A model generated the notes under the pieces. The model was not told the origin of the DNA. It ran no database searches and worked only from the letters and a program-made list of their open reading frames with translations. DNA of 38,132 nucleotides from Candidatus Zhuqueibacterota bacterium (GTDB lineage Bacteria > Zhuqueibacterota > Zhuqueibacteria > Thermofontimicrobiales > Sulfurfontimicrobiaceae). This document shows, one piece after another, positions 26,734 through 34,184 of this stretch (position 1 is its first letter; each line of letters begins with the position of its first letter). The stretch covers positions 1 to 38,132 of the forward strand of contig JAFGMA010000295.1 of the NCBI GenBank assembly GCA_016927835.1, given 5' to 3'. The position numbers and the translations under genes are program-made.

Positions 26734-28305
26734 ATGCATAGATTTGCCGGGATTCTTTCTTTACCACTATTGATTGTCTTGATATGCCTGTTTAACCCGG
26801 CAGCAGTATTTTCAGACACGACACAAACCGATTCAGCGCAGCTTCCTGATTCAACTATAAACGAAATCCGCCCGGATTCAGCCCAGTCTGAAGCAGCACA
26901 GCAGGATTCAACTGGAGCAGACGGAAAAAGCAAAAGCACCAAAATCGATGATATCAAATCATTCTGGGAATTAACCAAACTCGGCGGCGGTATCCGGTGG
27001 GCGATATTTTTGGTCTTCGCCATCGGGATTGCGCTTATCATTGAAAAAGCCATCAACCTGTTCCTGGAAAATCGTCGTTCAAAAGTCTTGTTGAATGAAA
27101 GCCTGAATTCGTTGACGATTGAAAAAATGAAAAACCTGCTCAAGAGATCCCCAAGAAATCTGATTTCGGAGTTATTTTCAACATTGCTCGATATCTTTCA
27201 AGCGACGGGTCAGGCATCAGATTTTCATGAGGAAATCGCTAATTATATTAAATTCCAGCAAGATCGTTTCAACACCTTCAAAGGTAGATTGACGTTCCTT
27301 TCCGATACTGCAGGAGCACTCGGGCTGCTGGGCACGGTATGGGGCATGTTCCAGACATTCTTTGGCGGAAATCTCGATAAGCAGCTCATCCTGAACGGAA
27401 TGGGTATTGCGCTGATCACCACGTTGCTCGGGCTAGTGGTGAGTATCATTCTGAATTTTTTTGCTACCGAAATATTTTCAAGATTCAATAAACAGCTCGA
27501 AAAACTGCAAAGCAAGGCAGATGAATTTCGGATCAGGTTCCTGGAGATGGAACAGGATATTCAACGACGGCTGGAAGCGGAAAGAAACATGGCAGAATTT
27601 GAAGCGACTGGTTCAACCAAGCAACTGTCGAAAGCCAGGGTGATTGGTCCGCCACCTCAAAAAAAACTGGGACCACCGCATAAGCTGGTTTACATTTCCG
27701 GCGACGGTCAGGCTGGGATTGTCAACAAGCAATTACCGAATCCGCTGGTTGTCGAATTGCTGGATGTCTACCATAACCGATTACCGAACCAGGTGATCCG
27801 TTTCAAAATTGAAAGCGATCAAGGTTATCTGTCGAACGGCGGAAAGGTGGAGGAAATCGCCACCGATTCGCAGGGACGTGCATTGACGCATTTAACACTG
27901 GGTACACGCGTCGGTGAAAATATTGTAAAAGCCAGCACAAACGGGCTCAATGGGCGATTTATCGAATTTAAAGCGGTCGCCACCGCGGACGCGCCGGCAT
28001 CGCTTGACTTGATTTCCGGGAATAATCAAAGTGCAACGGCGGGGAAAACGCTGCCCAATCCTTTCGTCGTTGGTGTGCGCGATTCTAACAACAACCCTAT
28101 TCCTAATTATCAGATTCATTTTAAAATCACAATGGGTAATGGTTCTTTCGCCGGCGGTAACTCAAGACTCTCGCTGGTTACGGATAATAAAGGCGTGGCA
28201 GAAGCCTATTTTACTCTAGGCAAAAAGCCCGGTTTCAATCGCGTATTGGTGACAACAAAGAAATTGCGAAGGGCAAAACTGGAATTTCAGGTACTTGGTC
28301 AGTGA
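26734..28305 (+). CDS. ExbB/TolQ-like proton channel fused to two Ig-like domains
   Basis: The 523-aa protein has a signal-like helix (1-27) and a Ser/Asp/Gln-rich stretch. TM segments follow at about 89-111, 186-208 (GLLGTVWGMFQ, with the family's GLLGT at 197) and 222-247 (GMGIALITTLLGLVVS). This is the MotA/TolQ/ExbB proton-channel fold. A charged helix (about 250-300) leads to two Big_1-like Ig domains, about 314-415 and 419-523, each with the phrase LPNP(L/F)VV. Such domains are normally outside the cytoplasm, yet ExbB topology would leave this C-terminus inside. The ribosome binding site is AAGGAGAA. The ExbD-like gene starts eight bases after the stop codon. Confidence 0.88.
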   Translation: MHRFAGILSLPLLIVLICLFNPAAVFSDTTQTDSAQLPDSTINEIRPDSAQSEAAQQDSTGADGKSKSTKIDDIKSFWELTKLGGGIRWAIFLVFAIGIALIIEKAINLFLENRRSKVLLNESLNSLTIEKMKNLLKRSPRNLISELFSTLLDIFQATGQASDFHEEIANYIKFQQDRFNTFKGRLTFLSDTAGALGLLGTVWGMFQTFFGGNLDKQLILNGMGIALITTLLGLVVSIILNFFATEIFSRFNKQLEKLQSKADEFRIRFLEMEQDIQRRLEAERNMAEFEATGSTKQLSKARVIGPPPQKKLGPPHKLVYISGDGQAGIVNKQLPNPLVVELLDVYHNRLPNQVIRFKIESDQGYLSNGGKVEEIATDSQGRALTHLTLGTRVGENIVKASTNGLNGRFIEFKAVATADAPASLDLISGNNQSATAGKTLPNPFVVGVRDSNNNPIPNYQIHFKITMGNGSFAGGNSRLSLVTDNKGVAEAYFTLGKKPGFNRVLVTTKKLRRAKLEFQVLGQ

Positions 28306-28312
28306 GGCTCGG

Positions 28313-28714
28313 ATGATAAAAGGAGGCATTATTCTTCGCTTGATCGACGTGGTGCTTATTTTACTATTCGGATTTATTTCCATCAGCGAGATCAGCCGGC
28401 AGTCGAAAATCGCCTTGCCGAAGGGCGAAAACATCCCCCTCTCGAATCCGGATACAGAGGCGATACTTATTATTGGTATCACTCAAAATGGCGATTATTT
28501 AGTTGAAAATGAAGGCGAATCGATCACCGGCATGCTTCAATTGAAAAACTATATTCTATTTAAACAACAGGAATTCGTCGAAAAAAATGCAAAAATAAGA
28601 ATTCGCATTCGTTCAAATTTTAATGCGCCGGTGAAGTACGCAATCATTCTGGCAAACCTGTGCGATGACCTCAACATACCAAAAAGCATCGATGTCGAAC
28701 ATAAAGGAACTTGA
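28313..28714 (+). CDS. ExbD/TolR-like protein, first copy
   Basis: The 133-aa protein has one N-terminal TM helix, LRLIDVVLILLFGF, carrying the conserved Asp (Asp12) that ExbD/TolR proteins use for proton translocation, and a periplasmic domain of about 95 residues ending KSIDVEH. ExbD dimers sit inside the ExbB ring. An in-frame TTG overlaps the ExbB stop (28295), but the ATG at 28313 begins the family alignment properly, eight bases after that stop. A paralogue follows 145 bases downstream with the same RLID-V/I-VLI helix. Its role is to couple ion flow to a periplasmic partner. Confidence 0.85.
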   Translation: MIKGGIILRLIDVVLILLFGFISISEISRQSKIALPKGENIPLSNPDTEAILIIGITQNGDYLVENEGESITGMLQLKNYILFKQQEFVEKNAKIRIRIRSNFNAPVKYAIILANLCDDLNIPKSIDVEHKGT

Positions 28715-28859
28715 TTGATCGCCAGTCGGAAATCGCTTTCCTGATCTCGTTGAGGGGAAAACTAATGCTGATGATCAAAAAATACTGCCGGATCTGTTTC
28801 GTTTTGACCGGATACAATTCTAAAAATTACTTGCTGAACAGCCTTGCCGGAGATTGGCT

Positions 28860-29267
28860 ATGGATAAAAGCGGATTGCTCATCCGTCTAATCGATATTGT
28901 TCTCATCATCTTGCTGGGATTCTTAACGATCAGCGATTTTTCCCTTAAAACGCAAATCAAGCTGCCAACCGGGGGAAATGATGAAAAAAAATATGAAGAG
29001 AAAATCATTACGGTTCGGATAATAGATCGTCAGACATATTATATCGAGGAAGAAGGCGATGATATCAGGATGGTTCGGGAATTGAAAACTTTGGAAACGC
29101 ACCTGGCAAATCGGAAAGAAGAGAACCGGAATAAATCTACGCGGTTAATCGTGGTAGTCGAACCATTTATTGAAACGGAAATTCAGCTTACGGTCGATGT
29201 ACTCGATATTTGTGAGCGGCTGAAAATTGATAAAACCATTTCATATCCAAATATAACGTCGCTGTAG
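28860..29267 (+). CDS. ExbD/TolR-like protein, second copy
   Basis: The 135-aa protein starts MDKSGLLIRLIDIVLIILLGF, so its TM helix and Asp12 line up exactly with the first ExbD-like protein, although the periplasmic domain is quite different (acidic, with YIEEEGDDIR). GGAG at 28849-28852 selects the ATG at 28860 over a TTG at 28854. Two ExbD-like genes with one ExbB suggest a heteromeric stator, as in some gliding and Tol-type systems. The 145-base gap before it contains no clear hairpin or promoter. Confidence 0.85.
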   Translation: MDKSGLLIRLIDIVLIILLGFLTISDFSLKTQIKLPTGGNDEKKYEEKIITVRIIDRQTYYIEEEGDDIRMVRELKTLETHLANRKEENRNKSTRLIVVVEPFIETEIQLTVDVLDICERLKIDKTISYPNITSL

Positions 29268-29471
29268 GATTCAATTTTTTTTCAAACACAATAAAGGTTT
29301 CGGGAAACCGGAACGTCAATCAGGTTTCTGCATGCGGGTTTTGCTCGATTCATTTCGCCGACATAATTACTAGCTGAAGCTTGAATCATATAGGCTTAAA
29401 ACGGCTGGGAGCAAAGTTCCTGACCGCAACCGAATTAGAAAAGCCCGTAATGGGGGAAAGGCAGTTGTTCG
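29268..29471 (+). other. 204-base gap inside the cluster, possibly a structured leader
   Basis: The gap contains several short pairing stretches, for example GGTTTCGGGAAACC at 29296-29309, and the run ACGGCTGGGAGCAAAGTTCC. Fragments loosely recall riboswitch-like sequence, but no full consensus could be fitted. It has no ORF and no clear promoter. It is the largest gap within the eight-gene cluster. Confidence 0.3.
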
Positions 29472-30533
29472 ATGATAGTTGCGATCAAAATGTCAATGAC
29501 CAGGTTTCGCAGCATTGAGCGCGAACGCAAAATTTCAGCGATCATCACGATCGCTATTTTGAGTTTGCTGTATCTTTTTCTGCGGTTAACCAGTTTGCCC
29601 GAATCAAAATATGAACCGAGGCGCTACGACAAAATCGAGTGGACAAAGTACCAGCCCAGACAACTGGTGAAGGGACCATCATCAAAACCGACGAACAGCG
29701 GAGAGAAAACGCCCGATTCGCCAACGAATTCTCCACAGATTGAAAAGATTGATTTGACCAAAATTGCTGAAAATTTCAGTCTTTTCGGACAGCCCAATAA
29801 AATTACACAAGAGCTGCATACGAAGAACAAAAGAAGAATGAAATCAAATGGCAATATGAATGTTAACTCGTATGCCAGTTCCGAGCAGATTTTTTTTCCG
29901 CTATCTTCTTCTTCGATCCTTGATTTTGGATCAAATCGACTGCCAATTACGCCGACTCTAAACCGGTATATTCACCCGCGGCTTAAAGTGAAACAGAGTC
30001 AGCAAAGATTGGAACGAGAGGATAAATCAGCATACGTATTGGAGGAGGATTTTCCCGAGGTTAATGGCAAGGAATCGGAAGCACTGGTCATTCCGCCGAT
30101 TCCGCTCGAAGAAATTCCAAAAGATGTTCACCGAATAATGCCGAAGATTTTTATAGATTTAAGCAAATGGATGGCAAACAATCATACAGAACTGCCCGAA
30201 GTTGTAAAAAAATTCATGGGTTATGATTCACTTGATTTGGCATCGCAGGTTAAGTTTAAATTCAAAGGCAGGGATTTTAACCTGTTTTTATTATGCAGAG
30301 AGAGTATCCTGGAGATTCGGATTTGCCTGCTCGAAGAAAATCATGTCACGATGCTTATTGACAAAGGTTTCAAAAAGAAGAGTCATTTCCTCCGAATCGG
30401 AAATGTCAATCGAAAGGACGATAAAATACTATCCTTTGGTACGACCCGCGAATCACCTTCGGAACAAAGAACTCAGGATTTTTACCAGGTATTCCTGTCC
30501 TGGTGGCAGTCTGTTGAAAAAAACCAGAGCTAG
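29472..30533 (+). CDS. TonB/TolA-position inner-membrane protein with periplasmic domain
   Basis: The 353-aa protein has a short basic N-terminus (RFRSIERERK), one TM helix (about 20-38) and a Pro/Ser/Lys/Asn-rich extended region to about 230. A folded C-terminal domain follows (about 230-353, starting near HRIMPKIFIDLSKW). The layout and position just after ExbB-ExbD-ExbD fit a TonB or TolA-like energy-transfer protein, but the TonB C-terminal signature is absent. The domain is unassigned. GGGGGAAAGG is the ribosome binding site; in-frame ATGs at 29490 and 29496 are alternative starts. The next gene begins 12 bases after the stop, indicating co-transcription. Confidence 0.65.
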   Translation: MIVAIKMSMTRFRSIERERKISAIITIAILSLLYLFLRLTSLPESKYEPRRYDKIEWTKYQPRQLVKGPSSKPTNSGEKTPDSPTNSPQIEKIDLTKIAENFSLFGQPNKITQELHTKNKRRMKSNGNMNVNSYASSEQIFFPLSSSSILDFGSNRLPITPTLNRYIHPRLKVKQSQQRLEREDKSAYVLEEDFPEVNGKESEALVIPPIPLEEIPKDVHRIMPKIFIDLSKWMANNHTELPEVVKKFMGYDSLDLASQVKFKFKGRDFNLFLLCRESILEIRICLLEENHVTMLIDKGFKKKSHFLRIGNVNRKDDKILSFGTTRESPSEQRTQDFYQVFLSWWQSVEKNQS

Positions 30534-30545
30534 TGGGGATGAACG

Positions 30546-32096
30546 ATGAAGTATTTGAAACTCAGTGCTATTTTTCTGTACCTTGCTTTTTTATCGGGTT
30601 GCGCCTTCCACGGTTTCGGTCGCAAAGAAGCAAAACGAGATGTCGTCATTCCGGCGGGCGTCGATAGCCTGGTTGCGGCAAAGGCAGATTCTATGGTGGA
30701 CAGCCTGTTTGTCGGGATAAAGCGCCAAAAAGCCGCACGCAACCTGTCGGATGAAGCCAGAAAAAAAATGGATCAAAGCGACTCGTTATGGAATCTTGTT
30801 AATGCCCGCATGAAAGAAGAAGGCAGTATTTCGAAAGCTGATAAAGAGCGGGCAATTGAAGCTTACAATAAAGGCGCTAAAAAAATTCAGGAAATCGTGA
30901 AAGTGAGATCAGGTCAAATTGACTCACTGAACCGGGAAATTATCAACTCACAAATTTTTGAATTGCTCCAGGAAGCGCAAGAGGCATTCGAAGCATCGCT
31001 GCAATTGAATCCTTTCGACCGTGAAACCAGAATTTGGCTGGCACGCGTTTATGAAAATATAGCGAACCGGTTTCAGGATACCAAAAAGTATGAAAATGCT
31101 GTGATTACACTCAAAAATCTGATTCGGGTGAATAAAGGCGAACCCGAATTATATTACCGATTGGGAATCAATTATCTGTTTTTGAAGCAGTGGGCGGAAG
31201 CGCACCAAAATTTTAAAAATGCCGAGGAGATGCTCCTGCAAACAGCTTTCATGCAACTGGATTCTTTGCCCGAATCAGAAGTTGACATTCAGCATGTCAT
31301 GGAATCCGTTCCCGTGGATACTAATAAATTATTCCACTACATTTATTTTCAGGCGGATACCGAAGCCAAAATGTACAAAGCCCAGGCAGCTTTAACTTCT
31401 CTCAGCCGCGCTTTGAAAATTGCCCCTTCACAAAAAGAAGTGGATGAAATAAATAAATATGTTGAGTGGATTAAATGGGATGATGGAAATATTCTGGCTT
31501 CTGAGAAAAAAGATTTTTATGACGATCTCTATCTGCAAGGCAAATATGAAAAAGCTTCAAAAGGATATAAAAAACTATTGAAAGAGCTGAAAACTCAGCG
31601 CACACGCGACCAGGTTAACTGGACGATTGCAATGATCGAGTTCCAGTATCTCGATCATAAAGAAGATGGCATAAGCCGCTTGATGAATGTCGTGAAGGGA
31701 ACCCTCAAAAATGACAAGGGCGCTCCGATTGATACCTCGTATAAACGGTACTTTGCAGATTATGGGATCATGTGCCATAATATGGGAATCGAATATCTGG
31801 ATAAAAATCCAAAAATCGCCTACACATATTTGCAGCAAGCCGTTTTTATCGATTCACCAATTCGAGGGAAAAGCTATCTCGAACTCGCCAAGTTATCCCG
31901 AAATAATCCGGCTGAGACTATCGAAAAATGCCAGAAAGCGCTGGAACCGTTGAATCAACTCACCCTTGAGGATAAAATTCAGGTTTATCAGTTGTTGGTC
32001 GAGGGCTACAAAAAACGCGGTGAAATCGAAAAAGCCAAAGAATATTTCGTGAAATGGAAACGATTGGAAAACAGAAGAGATCGAAACAATGGATAA
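30546..32096 (+). CDS. Second TPR lipoprotein of the cluster
   Basis: The 516-aa protein has a lipobox ending LSGC (Cys19). After a charged helical part (about 30-135), TPR-like helices run from about 140 to 235 (IFELLQEAQEAFEASLQLNP and NAVITLKNLIRVNKG) and again from about 280 to 505, with a less regular part around 225-275. It should be a periplasmic scaffold anchored in the outer membrane. It overlaps the next gene by eight bases and follows the TonB-like gene by 12, so all three are one operon. Function beyond scaffolding is not inferred. Confidence 0.8.
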   Translation: MKYLKLSAIFLYLAFLSGCAFHGFGRKEAKRDVVIPAGVDSLVAAKADSMVDSLFVGIKRQKAARNLSDEARKKMDQSDSLWNLVNARMKEEGSISKADKERAIEAYNKGAKKIQEIVKVRSGQIDSLNREIINSQIFELLQEAQEAFEASLQLNPFDRETRIWLARVYENIANRFQDTKKYENAVITLKNLIRVNKGEPELYYRLGINYLFLKQWAEAHQNFKNAEEMLLQTAFMQLDSLPESEVDIQHVMESVPVDTNKLFHYIYFQADTEAKMYKAQAALTSLSRALKIAPSQKEVDEINKYVEWIKWDDGNILASEKKDFYDDLYLQGKYEKASKGYKKLLKELKTQRTRDQVNWTIAMIEFQYLDHKEDGISRLMNVVKGTLKNDKGAPIDTSYKRYFADYGIMCHNMGIEYLDKNPKIAYTYLQQAVFIDSPIRGKSYLELAKLSRNNPAETIEKCQKALEPLNQLTLEDKIQVYQLLVEGYKKRGEIEKAKEYFVKWKRLENRRDRNNG

Positions 32097-32829
32097 ACGT
32101 TCGTTTTGGCATTGGGGAAGCCTCTTATCAATCTGTATCACGCTGCTTTTGAATTCCGAGCCATTGGAGAGTCAGAATTCAAGGCGGGTCATCATCAGCA
32201 AAACCACGCTTTCGACCGTTTCAATTATCGACAGGAATTTGATTTCGTACATCCTCGATCAATGCCTGATCCCGGAAACCTCAGTCGATATGCTGGAAAT
32301 TTTCGACATCAATGAAAATGGCTTCGGAGAAAACGATGTGATTAAAGTTGTGCCATCCAACAAAATGTATTTCATCGAACGCGTATCGGAGGATGTGCAA
32401 AATTTAATGGATAACTGGGAATTTCAGGCGAACTTTCAAATAACCGGTCGAAATGAGCCTCCCTCAGTTTATGACAGCCTCAAAACCGATAAAGCCGCTA
32501 CCAGCATTTTCAGTACGCTTTTACGAGGTATTAATCGCAATTATCACGATTGGCCTATAAAAATTAAACTCGAACGGGATAGCGTCGGCGTCACCTTCGA
32601 AATGTGGGGCTATAATGAATACAAGCTGGAAACGGGCAATCCCGAGCCATTTATGCCCGATTCAGTAGTCAGCTACGATGTCCTGCATGTATTCCACGAC
32701 GATACGCTCATCAATGTTGATACAAAGCTTTATGATTTTCTGTACATTTACAGCGAAACAGTTGATACCGTTTTTGTGGGCAAGCGTCCCGAACTGGATA
32801 ATGCTTATATCCCGACGAAAAAGCAGTAA
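32089..32829 (+). CDS. Exported protein of unknown function, last gene of the cluster
   Basis: The 246-aa product has a signal peptide (about 1-29, ending LESQ) and no domain I recognise. It is acidic, with an EIFDINENGFGENDVIKVV stretch (about 68-86) that resembles a calcium-loop or EF-hand-like sequence but is not a clear match, and it ends without a barrel-type aromatic residue. The start lies within the end of the TPR gene. It closes the cluster ahead of the terminator at 32896, so its product probably belongs to the same periplasmic complex. Confidence 0.65.
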   Translation: MDKRSFWHWGSLLSICITLLLNSEPLESQNSRRVIISKTTLSTVSIIDRNLISYILDQCLIPETSVDMLEIFDINENGFGENDVIKVVPSNKMYFIERVSEDVQNLMDNWEFQANFQITGRNEPPSVYDSLKTDKAATSIFSTLLRGINRNYHDWPIKIKLERDSVGVTFEMWGYNEYKLETGNPEPFMPDSVVSYDVLHVFHDDTLINVDTKLYDFLYIYSETVDTVFVGKRPELDNAYIPTKKQ

Positions 32830-32895
32830 GCAACTGCCCGACATTCGATACTAGGTATCGCTTTTAAGTATACCTGATGACATGAACTTCCTTTT

Positions 32896-32930
32896 TAAAA
32901 AAAAGCCATCTGCGGATGGCTCTTTTTTTT
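32896..32930 (+). terminator. Terminator of the eight-gene cluster
   Basis: AGCCATC (32904-32910) and GATGGCT (32915-32921) pair around TGCG. An A run precedes the stem and a T run follows, so it could stop transcription from either side. It lies 67 bases after the last gene. Confidence 0.88.
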
Positions 32931-33201
32931 GCCGAATCCTGCTGCCGTACAAGTCAGGAGCTTACGACGCCAGAGTGAAGTACCTGGATAGACACCATGT
33001 TAATTTTCATTCAATGGGATTATTGATGACCGCGGTAAAAAATCTCCGGATAGTTGTGGCAAACTTTTTGCTTTAATGTAACTATAGAAAGAATGTAAAT
33101 CAAAAAATCTCTATCGATTCTGAACAAATTTATAGTGAATTACGTTTAATGACTATAAAGCTGTTAACTTATTTTAATCACATAAAAAGGAGGCGATAAA
33201 A
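32931..33201 (+). other. Gap between the cluster and the Tyr-rich lipoprotein gene
   Basis: Apart from the terminator, the 372-base gap 32830-33201 holds no gene. An AT-rich stretch at 33050-33180 is where a promoter for the next gene would be, but no good -35/-10 pair was found. AAAGGAGGCGAT at 33186-33197 is a strong ribosome binding site for the gene at 33202. Confidence 0.55.
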
Positions 33202-34116
33202 ATGTTGACTAGAAGATCAATGTTTGTATATGCACTAGCCATCATCATTGGCTGCTTCCTGATTCATGGGTGCTATACCCAGCTTTCAAAAACGCAGGTT
33301 GCCACTGAAGACCAGGAATATTATATTGAAGAGCAAGTTGCAGATACAGATACAGATTTCGTTGAAAGCGAAGAAGTCGAGTATGATACGGTGAGGACCG
33401 TTTATCGGTATCATGATTATTATGACTATACTTATGACTATTTCCCATATCCGACCTATTACCGCTCATTTTATGATCCGTGGTATATGCCGGGAACGCG
33501 CGCCTATATCGGATACAATGATTGGTGGGATCCCTACTGGGGTTGGGGATACAGCTACCGCCCCTACTCGATGTATTATGATCCCTGGGGCTATACCTAT
33601 ATTCATTATGGTCCTTATTGGAACGATCACTACTACTATGGGTGGAGCGACGGCAGATCCAAAATTTCTATGAGAAAACGCGATTTTGGACGGCGCCAGC
33701 GATTGTTTGCACCTTTGCCTGAAACGAAGCCCGAACGGATTCCGTCACTCGCTAAACCGAATCAACCTACAAAAAGGTATGAAAGGTATGTCCCGGATAA
33801 AACCCGATCGACCAGGCGCGCCATCACCAAGAAAGACAACCAACGCCGCACCAGCGACCGTTCGAGTATTACCAGCAAGAGACAGGTAAGGAGGGAAACG
33901 CAGCGCACACCGTCGACATCAAAAACGAGAACCAAACAGAACCGGAGCAGCGGAATCTCGAACCAGCGAAAATCGACGCCTCAGAAAAGCGTTAACAGAT
34001 CGTCATCGTCAACGAATCGTTCAAAATCATCTTCTGCGGGCAACAGATCTCGGTCTTCATCAAGCAGCAAAAGCAGCAGCAACGATTCCAAAGACTCTGG
34101 AAAAAAGAAACGCTAA
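33202..34116 (+). CDS. Tyr/Trp-rich lipoprotein with long cationic Ser/Arg/Lys tail
   Basis: The 304-aa product has a lipobox-like ending IHGC (Cys24). Residues about 30-65 are acidic (EEQVADTDTDF), and 70-150 are dense in Tyr and Trp (YRYHDYYDYTYDYFPYP and WWDPYWGWGY). The last 150 residues are low-complexity and strongly basic, rich in Ser, Arg, Lys and Thr. No folded domain is recognisable. The charge split and aromatic block suggest binding to anionic polymers such as polysaccharide or nucleic acid on the surface or in the periplasm; this is inference. It has a very good Shine-Dalgarno and is followed by two envelope genes. Confidence 0.7.
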   Translation: MLTRRSMFVYALAIIIGCFLIHGCYTQLSKTQVATEDQEYYIEEQVADTDTDFVESEEVEYDTVRTVYRYHDYYDYTYDYFPYPTYYRSFYDPWYMPGTRAYIGYNDWWDPYWGWGYSYRPYSMYYDPWGYTYIHYGPYWNDHYYYGWSDGRSKISMRKRDFGRRQRLFAPLPETKPERIPSLAKPNQPTKRYERYVPDKTRSTRRAITKKDNQRRTSDRSSITSKRQVRRETQRTPSTSKTRTKQNRSSGISNQRKSTPQKSVNRSSSSTNRSKSSSAGNRSRSSSSSKSSSNDSKDSGKKKR

Positions 34117-34184
34117 CACAGCTATTGCAAAATGCGCCTTTTCTAAAAAAAATATTCACTGTTGATTAATCCCGGAGATCAATC

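Noticed and set aside
29290..29471. Cobalamin or cyclic-di-GMP riboswitch before the TonB-like gene
   Set aside because: GGGAAACCGG, CCGCAACCG and GGGAGCAAAG resemble single conserved pieces, but the full order and pairing of either riboswitch could not be fitted.
32882..33076. 64-codon plus-strand frame over the terminator
   Set aside because: The frame includes the terminator stem and T run, and has no ribosome binding site.
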